Source of the DNA: CAYMSF01 sp964542255
Lineage (GTDB): Bacteria; Verrucomicrobiota; Lentisphaeria; Victivallales; Victivallaceae
Reading direction: 5' to 3'
Length of the DNA stretch: 6,760 bases
Assembly: GCA_964542255.1 (NCBI GenBank)
Contig: CAZITV010000128.1
Location: forward strand, 1-6,760
Position numbers and translations under genes: made by a program. Position 1 is the stretch's first letter. Each line of letters begins with the position of its first letter. Shown here piece after piece: positions 1 through 6,005 of the stretch. Under the pieces are notes generated by a model. The model saw nothing but the letters and a program-made list of their open reading frames with translations. It had not been told where the DNA came from and made no database searches.

Positions 1-48
1 CGGCAGTTCTGGCGCAAACTGGAACCAATCATGTTTATAGAAAAGAGC

Positions 49-525
49 TTATGGCGTCTTGGCTGGTTCGGTTGAGTTCATTCCTTTTTTGATTATAGTG
101 CCAATGAACTTTTCCGGGTTTATCGAGGTTTGTTGGGTATATGGTCGGCCATTTTTTAGATTATCGAGGATGGATTGAAATCCGTCGAGGTCGGAACGGA
201 TTTCTTCAATCTGCGCTTGACTGAGTTCTGCCTGGTAATCTCTCACATAAATAGCCAGTGCATCGAGATTTTTGGCAATAATGGCGGCTTCGCCTTCAGC
301 GCGGGAGTTGCCGGAGACGGAGGAGAAGCCGCGGCGGAGGCTGTCGAATAAATCAATCATATCCTGCCGCGCCACCTGCAGCGCCCAAACATTAGTGGTG
401 CGTAAATGTACCGGCAGCCATATCGCCAAGAGTAGTTCGCAAAACACTATCACCACAAAGAAGGCTATCGCGAAACCTGCAACGTAGTCTCTTTTAAACT
501 TAGTAGCTTTGAGAATATTATCCAA
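49..525 (-). CDS. Hypothetical single-span membrane protein, 158 aa
   Basis: I do not recognise this family. Residues 1-14 are basic (KATKFKRD), followed by one strong membrane helix at about residues 15-38 (GFAIAFFVVIVFCELLLAIW). The remaining 120 residues are soluble, mostly helical and charged, with a possible amphipathic or coiled-coil stretch at about 75-125 (KNLDALAIYVRDYQAELSQ). This predicts an inner-membrane protein with a periplasmic or cytoplasmic helical tail, somewhat like the sensor part of a chemoreceptor but without any signalling domain. The start codon is TTG. It is preceded by AGG eight bases upstream (TTTTAGGTAAGAAAATTG), and the next methionine, at residue 56, would remove the helix, so TTG is the better start. 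It lies 68 bases downstream of the transporter gene on the same strand and is probably the third gene of the purM operon. No convincing terminator follows in the 48 bases to the window edge. Confidence 0.7.
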   Translation of the reverse strand: MDNILKATKFKRDYVAGFAIAFFVVIVFCELLLAIWLPVHLRTTNVWALQVARQDMIDLFDSLRRGFSSVSGNSRAEGEAAIIAKNLDALAIYVRDYQAELSQAQIEEIRSDLDGFQSILDNLKNGRPYTQQTSINPEKFIGTIIKKGMNSTEPAKTP

Positions 526-593
526 TTTTCTTACCTAAAATTTTAATACGGCTGCAACTGATTGTTTATTTCAACAGATCCGCCGTCCGGGTG

Positions 594-2462
594 TTATTTC
601 CAGCAGTTATAAACTTGCGGAATTAAATATTTCAATACCGCCGCTGTTGGAACCGCAAAAACCATTCCGGTGAGCCCGACAAAGAATCCACCGAGAAGAA
701 CCACGATGATCGTTTCAAGCGTAGTCAATCCCAATGCCTGCCCGATAACCGAAGGATAAATGAACAACTGATCCAGGACACCGGTGATGATGACATAGGT
801 GGCAATAACAGCGACCAGCATCAGCATACTGGTGCTGGTGCCGCCAACGGCAAGGCAAACCACTAATGTCAAAATGGCACTGCCAATTGGTCCAATCAGC
901 GGCAGCAGCACGGTGCAGCCAGCCAGGAATCCCAGCGGCAGCGCGTAGGGCACACCGATAATAAAAAACATGATTATATAGAGCGGACTTTCGATAAGGA
1001 TAATCGTCAGATAGCCCCGCAGCCAAATTTTTAACTTGATGATAATGTTATAGATAATTTCTCTGGCGCGGGTGAGCGTCTCTTCGCTGGCACCGGGCAG
1101 CCACTTGCTTTTATAGATGACATTAACCAAATATTCGCTTTTTTTGTTCCCGCCAAATTCACCGGCCGGACAAAATTCCGCCATCTTTTTTAGAATCAGG
1201 ATGAAGAAAAACATCGTTAATAATATATTCAGCAGTACAATGAATATTTGCCGGACAAAATCGGTGGTAAAGCTGAAGAACCCGCTGGTTTTTTCTAGGA
1301 TAAGCGACATCAACGCCTTTTGGTTGCCGGTATCTGATAAATATTTAGTTGCCTCGTTCACCGCGGCTTTTACTAATGGAAGATTTTCCAGTTTTGGTTT
1401 CAGCGCTTCCAGCTTGTTAATGTAGTGCTTGACTACAGGCGGCAACTGCCGGTTGGCTTCAGCACGTTGTTCGTTACTGCCAGAGCCATTGTTGTTGTCA
1501 ATCTTTAGTTCTATATTCTCATTTTTTACTGAACCAACGAAATCGCGTACTGATTTGCTGATATCGCTGACATATGGCGCGGTAAGGAAAGCAAATAGAA
1601 TTCCCAGGGTAATAATGAGCATAATAAACGTCGTTACCGTCGCCATAGTCGCCTGACCAATCAGTGCGCGGCGCTGCTGCAGCACCATTTCGCTGGGCTG
1701 CAGTTCTATCTGGATTTTTTCATGATGAATCAGCGTTGATAATTTTTTAAACGGGCACGCGATGGAGCTGCCCAGCGCAAACAGCTTGACAAAAAATGGT
1801 TTAGTGCTGAATTGACGCTCATAAAATTTTTCTAAAGGAAGAAAAATGTATGCCAGAATTAAACCAAAAATTACCGATTTTAAGAAGGTCGCGGTAAGAA
1901 TAAAAATTACGATAACAATCAGCGCAACCAGTAAACCTGTGCCGGATTTGAGAATGCGCCGTCTGCTTTCGTACTGTTCAATCGCGTCTTCTTCAATTAG
2001 CGTTAATTTCTCGTTGGGTATCTGCAACAGCGCGGCGATGCGGTGAATTAATTTTCTTTGGAGTTCGGAATAGTCACCGTTACTCATCCCCAGCGAAAGC
2101 AGCGCACGAATAATTTTTATTCGTTCTTCTTCCGTCAAGTTGATAAGGGTGCCGCAGTAATTTTCAATCTGTTTTTTGTCTCCGGCGGGCCGGTGCGTTT
2201 CCAGCCAATCTACCATTACCGCGATGCGGCCGGGAGAATGGTAACGGGAAAGAATATGCTTAAATTCTTCGATTTCAGATTCGTCAAGCTTGCCGTCAGC
2301 CCACAGCACTTCACTCATTAACGCCACTAGAGCAATGGATTCCTCTTCGGAGCTTTTGCCCTGCGGATCGAGCAGCGCGGAAATGGCACTATATGCCTTG
2401 TTGGCAGGTTTGGCGAAGTATGACCTCATCCAAGTCTTAGATTTTTGCCAGGGCTGCTGCAT
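594..2462 (-). CDS. TerB-like domain fused to AI-2E/PerM-family transporter, 622 aa
   Basis: Two parts are visible. Residues about 38-152 look like a TerB/DjlA-N-type helical domain, with a first acidic repeat WADGKLDESEIEEF (54-67) and a degenerate second one SNGDYSELQRKLI (127-139). Residues about 174-622 are an AI-2E transporter (UPF0118/PerM) domain: helices near 174-211, 272-293 and 403-424, then the conserved C-terminal block with LPLIGPIGSAI (520-530), DQLFIYPSVIG (564-574) and GGFFVGLTGMVFAVP (591-605). Family members are usually about 350 residues. This one is longer because of the N-terminal domain plus about 50 extra residues after the second helix (212-265) and a long soluble loop (296-400) with a low-complexity NNNGSGSNEQ stretch. 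It should sit in the inner membrane. The substrate is unknown; family members have been linked to autoinducer-2, Na+/H+ exchange or other export. It starts 22 bases after the purM stop with no clear Shine-Dalgarno, which suggests coupling to purM translation. The family is confident; the TerB call is moderate. Confidence 0.88.
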   Translation of the reverse strand: MQQPWQKSKTWMRSYFAKPANKAYSAISALLDPQGKSSEEESIALVALMSEVLWADGKLDESEIEEFKHILSRYHSPGRIAVMVDWLETHRPAGDKKQIENYCGTLINLTEEERIKIIRALLSLGMSNGDYSELQRKLIHRIAALLQIPNEKLTLIEEDAIEQYESRRRILKSGTGLLVALIVIVIFILTATFLKSVIFGLILAYIFLPLEKFYERQFSTKPFFVKLFALGSSIACPFKKLSTLIHHEKIQIELQPSEMVLQQRRALIGQATMATVTTFIMLIITLGILFAFLTAPYVSDISKSVRDFVGSVKNENIELKIDNNNGSGSNEQRAEANRQLPPVVKHYINKLEALKPKLENLPLVKAAVNEATKYLSDTGNQKALMSLILEKTSGFFSFTTDFVRQIFIVLLNILLTMFFFILILKKMAEFCPAGEFGGNKKSEYLVNVIYKSKWLPGASEETLTRAREIIYNIIIKLKIWLRGYLTIILIESPLYIIMFFIIGVPYALPLGFLAGCTVLLPLIGPIGSAILTLVVCLAVGGTSTSMLMLVAVIATYVIITGVLDQLFIYPSVIGQALGLTTLETIIVVLLGGFFVGLTGMVFAVPTAAVLKYLIPQVYNCWK

Positions 2463-2484
2463 AAATTACCATTTTAAGTTGCAA

Positions 2485-3531
2485 TTAATTAACGGTGACG
2501 GTACGGCTGCCGGGGACAACTTCACCGCATACCGCGGCGTGAATGCCGGCATCAGTGCAAATCTTAACCGCCTGTGCGGTTTCGTGTGCCGGCACAAACC
2601 AAATCATGCCGAAACCCATATTGAAAACACGGTAAGCCTCTTCATGGCTGACTTGACCGCGTTCAACCATCAATTTAAAAATTGGCGGCAGCGGTAACGC
2701 TTTGCTGTCAAAGACGACATCAACATCCTGCGGCAGAACACGCGGCACATTGTCATACAGACCGCCGCCGGTAATGTGCGCCATACCGTCTAGATTCAGG
2801 TTTGCCGCCATTGCCGCCTTGATAGCCGGCCAGTAGCAGGTATGCGGTTTGAGCAGCGCCTCGCCTATACTCTCATTCATCCCTGCCGCGACGGTTGCGG
2901 TGGTGAATCCGCATTGGGCAAAGAGAATTTTTCTGGCTAAACTGAAACCGTTGGTGTGCAATCCATTGGAGGCTAAACCTACCGCGCGGTAGCCGGGGCG
3001 GATTTTTTCACCGGTGATAAGCCGTTCTTTTTCGACCACGCCGGTAATTACACCGACCAAATCAAAGTCATTGCCGTACATGCCCGGCATTTCTGCGGTT
3101 TCGCCGCCCAATACTGCGCAATTTGCGGCGCGGCAGGCGTCGGCGATGCCGGACAGCACGTCTTCGTATAGCGGGCTGCGCAGCTTGCCGATGCCGATGT
3201 AATCCATAAAGTAAATGGGTTCAGCGCCCTGTACGGCGATGTCGTTTATACAGTGATTGACAATATCAAAACCGATAGTGTCATATTTTTCCATCATTGC
3301 CGCCACCATCAGCTTGGTGCCGACCCCGTCAATGCTTGACACTAATACTGGTTGGCGGTATTTGCTCAAATCCAGTTGAAATAATCCGCCAAAGCCGCCA
3401 ATTGGTGCAAGCATTTCCGGACGTCTGGTTGCCGCGAATTTGGCTTTAACCTTTTCCAGCAGGTTTTGTGCTAAATCTATATCAACTCCGGCTGCTTTAT
3501 ATAATTCACTTTTAACTTCTTTACCGCTCAC
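2485..3531 (-). CDS. purM: Phosphoribosylformylglycinamidine cyclo-ligase (AIR synthase)
   Basis: This enzyme catalyses the fifth step of purine biosynthesis: ATP-dependent ring closure of FGAM to aminoimidazole ribonucleotide in the cytoplasm. All PurM signatures are present: YKAAGVDID (11-19), DGVGTK (68-73), NDIAVQGAEP (96-105), the GGETAEMPGMY loop (142-152), SNGLHTNGFSLAR (188-200), HITGGGLYDN (252-261) and FNMGFGM (303-309). At 348 residues it matches the usual length of about 345, and there is no sign of damage. The start is GTG. The ribosome site AAGGA lies about nine bases upstream, and the N-terminus then lines up with other PurM proteins just before YKxAGVDID. The GTG overlaps the TGA of a short upstream frame (GTGA). 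No purN or other pur gene is visible nearby. It is followed after 22 bases by the TerB/AI-2E-family gene; from memory, PerM-family genes also neighbour purM in some gammaproteobacteria. No PurR-like operator or purine riboswitch is evident in the short leader. Confidence 0.97.
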   Translation of the reverse strand: MSGKEVKSELYKAAGVDIDLAQNLLEKVKAKFAATRRPEMLAPIGGFGGLFQLDLSKYRQPVLVSSIDGVGTKLMVAAMMEKYDTIGFDIVNHCINDIAVQGAEPIYFMDYIGIGKLRSPLYEDVLSGIADACRAANCAVLGGETAEMPGMYGNDFDLVGVITGVVEKERLITGEKIRPGYRAVGLASNGLHTNGFSLARKILFAQCGFTTATVAAGMNESIGEALLKPHTCYWPAIKAAMAANLNLDGMAHITGGGLYDNVPRVLPQDVDVVFDSKALPLPPIFKLMVERGQVSHEEAYRVFNMGFGMIWFVPAHETAQAVKICTDAGIHAAVCGEVVPGSRTVTVN

Positions 3532-3617
3532 TTGTCTTTTTCCTTATGGTTTAATAGCTGCAATTCTTCACGGCTTGATTGCCAGTGAAGAGTAAATCCG
3601 AAACCAATTAATGCCAA
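3528..3617 (-). CDS. Possible small membrane protein, stop overlaps purM start
   Basis: This is a short open frame of 29 codons from a TTG. It begins with a hydrophobic stretch (ALIGFGFTLHW) and ends with a charged tail (SSREELQLLNHKEKDK). Its TGA overlaps the purM GTG as GTGA, the classic arrangement of translationally coupled genes. The frame is open upstream only to a stop nine bases before the TTG, and no ribosome site precedes it. A second minus-strand frame from the ATG at 3711 (47 codons, MKAKKMVFPAKITSRK..., stop at 3568-3570) runs into it one frame off. Joined by a single-base shift near 3620, the two would give a protein of roughly 60 residues with a basic N-terminus, one membrane helix and a charged tail. 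It may be a real small protein, a frameshifted or decayed gene, or chance. I recognise no family. Confidence 0.3.
   Translation of the reverse strand: MALIGFGFTLHWQSSREELQLLNHKEKDK
3563..3593 (-). promoter_or_regulatory. Hairpin in the purM leader
   Basis: An inverted repeat lies about 32 bases upstream of the purM GTG. Arms 3563-3571 and 3585-3593 pair over nine positions with one G-T wobble (ATTCTTCAC / GTGAAGAGT). Inside, GGC (3572-3574) pairs with GCC (3581-3583) around TTGATT, leaving a single bulged A. No T-run follows on either strand, so it is not an intrinsic terminator. It could be an operator or an RNA element affecting purM translation, but it also lies inside the possible small coding frame. 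The structure is seen in the sequence; any function is inference. Confidence 0.35.
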
Positions 3618-3618
3618 T

Positions 3619-3626
3619 AGTATAAT
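3619..3626. promoter_or_regulatory. Overlapping divergent -10-like motifs
   Basis: The plus strand reads a perfect TATAAT at 3621-3626, and the minus strand reads TATACT across 3624-3619. Neither has a good -35 hexamer at 16-18 bases. The minus-strand motif is the best candidate I can find for transcription of purM and would give a leader of about 80 bases. The plus-strand motif would be a secondary start for the lipoprotein gene, which has a better promoter closer to its start. The assignment is weak because the region is simply AT-rich. Confidence 0.25.
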
Positions 3627-3724
3627 TTAAATCTTTGAACGCTGATTGCAAATCACGAATACCTTTTCTGCTGGTTATCTTTGCCGGGAAAACCATTTTT
3701 TTCGCTTTCATTTTTTTAAAAAAC

Positions 3725-3752
3725 TTGCCAGCGGCAATTCAATGGCTATATT
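3725..3752 (+). promoter_or_regulatory. Sigma70-like promoter of the lipoprotein gene
   Basis: The -35 is TTGCCA (3725-3730, five of six consensus bases) and the -10 is TATATT (3747-3752, five of six), separated by 16 bases. A T7A6 tract at 3711-3723 lies directly upstream and could act as an UP element. Transcription would start near 3759, about 40 bases before the ATG at 3799. This excludes the longer reading that would begin at the TTG at 3646. Confidence 0.5.
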
Positions 3753-3798
3753 TACCAATGTCCGAATTAATGAAAGTTTAGAGCGGGTTTCGATAAAC

Positions 3799-4599
3799 AT
3801 GACACCATCAAAAATTATTTATATTAACTTCAGTTTGACTATTGTTCTGTTATGGTTGTGTTCCGGATGCAGCATGATGCTCTCCGACCGTTATGTGATT
3901 GCGCCGCCTGATAAAAAAATTCCGGAAAATGTTTCATCGCCGGAACAGGCTCCGCCGGCGGCTGTGGTCGCTGTGGACGGTAGCGTTAACAGTAGTTCCG
4001 GCACACCGCCGTTGCGGATTAACGCCAGCCGTCTTGTGACGCCGGACAGTGCAGTAAATCAATTTCTGGATAATGACTGCTTTGTTACCAGGTGGAATTT
4101 CCTCGGCCCGTTTGTTTTTGCTCCGGAACAGCAATCTGCCGCAATTCATCAGCAGCAAATGGCGGAGGAAAAATCATTGAGCGGCGGAGAGCCGGCGGAA
4201 AACCGCAATGCTTACTGGGAACTAATGCGCTTTAACTCTGAACAAACTCCCGGAAAAATCAATTTGCGCCGGATTTACCGCGACAATATTTGCCATGCTG
4301 TGGCGTATGCAGTAACTTTCATTCTTAGCGACACTGCTCATCATGACCTGTCACTCTGTGTCGCCAGCAGCGACAACATAAAAATATGGTTAAATCACAA
4401 ATTAGTGCACACTTATGACCGCGGACCAAGAAAAATGGAGCTTGACCAGGACATCGTCAAGGGCATAAAGCTTATGTCCGGCTATAATCAGATTGTCGTA
4501 AAAACAATCAATAGCGGCGGGAGTGAATGGAGTTTTATGCTTCGTCTTGCCGCGGCAAATAACTCTCTGCTCAATTTTAAATTAATTTCCGACCAGTAA
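3799..4599 (+). CDS. Lipoprotein with a C-terminal beta-sandwich-like domain, 266 aa
   Basis: The N-terminus is a lipoprotein signal: a short basic part (MTPSK), a hydrophobic core (IIYINFSLTIVLLWL) and a lipobox-like CSGC, with Cys24 as the likely lipidated residue. The -3 cysteine is atypical. Residues 25-90 are a proline-, serine- and alanine-rich linker. From about residue 93 to the end there is a compact domain with WNFLGPF (99-105), AYWELMRF (138-145), RRIYRDN (157-163), AYAVTFILSD (169-178), SDNIKIWLNHKLVH (191-204) and GYNQIVVKTINSGGSEWSFMLRL (228-250). The order resembles jelly-roll, galactose-binding-like domains common in secreted PVC-group proteins. No catalytic motif is visible, so binding or a structural role at the cell envelope is more likely than enzymatic activity. 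The frame stays open back to a TTG at 3646, but the ATG at 3799 is chosen because it places the signal peptide at the N-terminus and fits the promoter. The ribosome site is weak. The gene diverges from purM. Confidence 0.8.
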   Translation: MTPSKIIYINFSLTIVLLWLCSGCSMMLSDRYVIAPPDKKIPENVSSPEQAPPAAVVAVDGSVNSSSGTPPLRINASRLVTPDSAVNQFLDNDCFVTRWNFLGPFVFAPEQQSAAIHQQQMAEEKSLSGGEPAENRNAYWELMRFNSEQTPGKINLRRIYRDNICHAVAYAVTFILSDTAHHDLSLCVASSDNIKIWLNHKLVHTYDRGPRKMELDQDIVKGIKLMSGYNQIVVKTINSGGSEWSFMLRLAAANNSLLNFKLISDQ

Positions 4600-4667
4600 C
4601 TTCATCGTCCGGATATCCAGATTCCGCTGCCGCCGCGCGCAAAACCAATAAAAAACTCAAATTTATT

Positions 4668-4697
4668 TTGAATTTATCTCAATAGCACTGATATTAT
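4668..4697 (+). promoter_or_regulatory. Sigma70-like promoter of corA
   Basis: The -35 is TTGAAT (4668-4673, four of six consensus bases) and the -10 is TATTAT (4692-4697, five of six), with an 18-base spacer and AT-rich sequence upstream. Transcription would begin near 4704 and leave a leader of about 100 bases before the corA ATG. No terminator-like hairpin with a T-run is seen after the lipoprotein stop, so some read-through into corA is possible. Confidence 0.45.
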
Positions 4698-4723
4698 GTT
4701 GTCGGACTTGTTTAACAAAAAAC

Positions 4724-4800
4724 CGGCGCCAAAGATCAATCGGGTCTCTATCAATGAAAACAAATTGGTATTAACTGCGGCAGGGGCGCCGCGGAATTTT
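4724..4800 (+). promoter_or_regulatory. Structured corA leader with competing hairpins
   Basis: Two mutually exclusive pairings can form. CGGCGCC (4724-4730) is exactly complementary to GGCGCCG (4785-4791), a long-range stem of seven G-C pairs. Alternatively, GCGGC (4777-4781) pairs with GCCGC (4788-4792) in a local hairpin that sits directly against the only ribosome-site-like bases (GGAA, 4793-4796) and an AT-rich TTTTATTT before the ATG. This could modulate corA translation or termination, for instance with Mg2+. The length and layout do not look like a canonical M-box riboswitch. The function is inferred only from geometry. Confidence 0.25.
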
Positions 4801-4804
4801 ATTT

Positions 4805-5869
4805 ATGCCGAGATTTATCAGAAAATTTGTAAAAAAAGCTGGAATGGTGCCGGGTAGTGTCACATTTGTCGGCGCACCGAAGCAGCAGCACGTAATCATT
4901 ACGGCTTTTGACTACAATGCTGACTCTTTCACCGAAACCGTGGTGGACAACGTCAGCGCACTGTTTCCTTTAATTGAGCGTGATTCGGTTACCTGGATCA
5001 ATGTTGACGGCCTGCATGAACCTGAAGTTATCAAGCAGCTGGGCAACCATTTCAATATTCATCCGCTGATTCAGGAGGATATTATTCATCCGGTTCAACG
5101 GCCAAAATTCGAAGATTTTGACGGTCATATCTATCTGGTGCTGAAATCGCTGGTCTATCGTGAGCGCGAGTGCACGATAGACTCAGAGCAAATCAGCATC
5201 CTAATGTTCAAAAACTGCGTTATTACCTTTCAGGAGAAAACCAGCAAGGTCTTCGACCCGGTTAAGGAGCGGCTCAGAAATAATAAAGGACGCATCCGCC
5301 GTGTCGGCTCAGATTATCTGGTCTATTCGCTGATGGATGCGGTTATTGATAACTATTTTATTATTCTCGACCGCGTCGGCGATGTGATTGACGATTTAGA
5401 GGAAGGGTTGATCAATAAACCTGACCAGCGCCGCCTAACCACCATCCATCGGATGAAACGCGAAATGCTCTTTCTGCGTAAATGCGTATGGCCGTTACGC
5501 GAACTCATTAATGGAATGCAGAAAAACGGCTCGTCACTTATCCATCAGGAAACAATTATTTATTTTCAGGATATCTATGACCATACCATTCAGGTAATTG
5601 ATACAATCGAGTCACTGCGCGACATCGTCCTGGGAATGCTTGATACTTATCTCTCCAGCCTCAGCAACCGCATGGGCGAAATTATGAAAGTCCTGACCGG
5701 AATTGCCACCATTTTTATGCCACTTAGCTTCCTAGCCGGCGTTTATGGTATGAATTTCGATTATATCCCCGGCAAAGAGTGGAAATACGGCTTCTTCGCT
5801 ATAATCTTCCTTATGGCCGCCGTCGCCCTGCTGATGTTTACTTATTTCAAACGGCGCCGCTGGTTCTAG
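4805..5869 (+). CDS. corA: CorA magnesium/cobalt channel
   Basis: This is a homopentameric inner-membrane channel for Mg2+ (also Co2+ and Ni2+) uptake. The 354 residues align along their whole length, from memory, with Thermotoga maritima CorA (351 aa, offset +3). Visible landmarks are TWINVDGLH (63-71), NIHPLIQEDI (84-93), QRPKFEDF (98-105), FQEKTSKVFDPV (142-153), a long stalk helix to about 295, TM1 at about 295-313 (IATIFMPLSFLAGV), the selectivity-filter motif YGMN (314-317), TM2 at about 326-346 and a basic C-terminus (KRRRWF). Asp92 and Asp280 correspond to the inter-subunit Mg2+ sensor residues D89 and D277. Gly291 occupies the position of the pore asparagine N288, which is unusual if my alignment is right. 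The ATG at 4805 gives the expected family N-terminus with VPGSVTFVG; the ATG at 4844 is a possible shorter start. It has its own promoter and leader and is convergent with the next gene. Confidence 0.96.
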   Translation: MPRFIRKFVKKAGMVPGSVTFVGAPKQQHVIITAFDYNADSFTETVVDNVSALFPLIERDSVTWINVDGLHEPEVIKQLGNHFNIHPLIQEDIIHPVQRPKFEDFDGHIYLVLKSLVYRERECTIDSEQISILMFKNCVITFQEKTSKVFDPVKERLRNNKGRIRRVGSDYLVYSLMDAVIDNYFIILDRVGDVIDDLEEGLINKPDQRRLTTIHRMKREMLFLRKCVWPLRELINGMQKNGSSLIHQETIIYFQDIYDHTIQVIDTIESLRDIVLGMLDTYLSSLSNRMGEIMKVLTGIATIFMPLSFLAGVYGMNFDYIPGKEWKYGFFAIIFLMAAVALLMFTYFKRRRWF

Positions 5870-5960
5870 CCATCTTGCACCAATCATTTCAGCTTGACAT
5901 TTTCCCAGCATCGATTACGACCAGACTTCTCAAATTTATGCAGCTTGAAACTTCACCCCA

Positions 5961-5985
5961 ACAATTAGATAATTGTGCTTAATTT
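5961..5985 (+). terminator. Weak hairpin after corA, possible terminator
   Basis: ACAATT (5961-5966) pairs perfectly with AATTGT (5971-5976) around AGAT and is followed by GCTTAATTTT. It lies about 90 bases past the corA stop, in the 136-base gap between two convergent genes, which is where a terminator is expected. The stem is AT-only apart from one C-G pair and the T-run is interrupted, so it would be weak. No better candidate is visible in this gap for either strand. Confidence 0.3.
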
Positions 5986-6005
5986 TACTGAAACTGCCAA
6001 TGCGG

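Noticed and set aside
1..32. Start of another minus-strand gene (ATG at 32, MIGSSLRQNC...) at the left edge
   Set aside because: Only ten codons are inside the window, with no ribosome site; it cannot be told from chance.
715..1026. Open frame of about 100 codons antiphase within the transporter gene
   Set aside because: It is a shadow of the transporter frame, rich in Cys, His and Trp, with no ribosome site and no recognisable motif.
3718..3737. Minus-strand terminator-like hairpin TTGCC-GCT-GGCAA followed by six Ts
   Set aside because: It has only five base pairs with a three-base loop and coincides with the -35 and A/T tract of the plus-strand promoter, which explains the sequence better. 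No minus-strand gene upstream of it needs a terminator.
3646..3798. 51-codon N-terminal extension of the lipoprotein from a TTG at 3646
   Set aside because: It has no ribosome site, its residues do not look like a coherent domain, it would bury the lipoprotein signal, and the good promoter at 3725-3752 lies inside it.
5890..5948. Direct repeat CAGCTTGA at 5890-5897 and 5941-5948
   Set aside because: Eight bases repeated twice in an intergenic gap is within chance and shows no associated structure.
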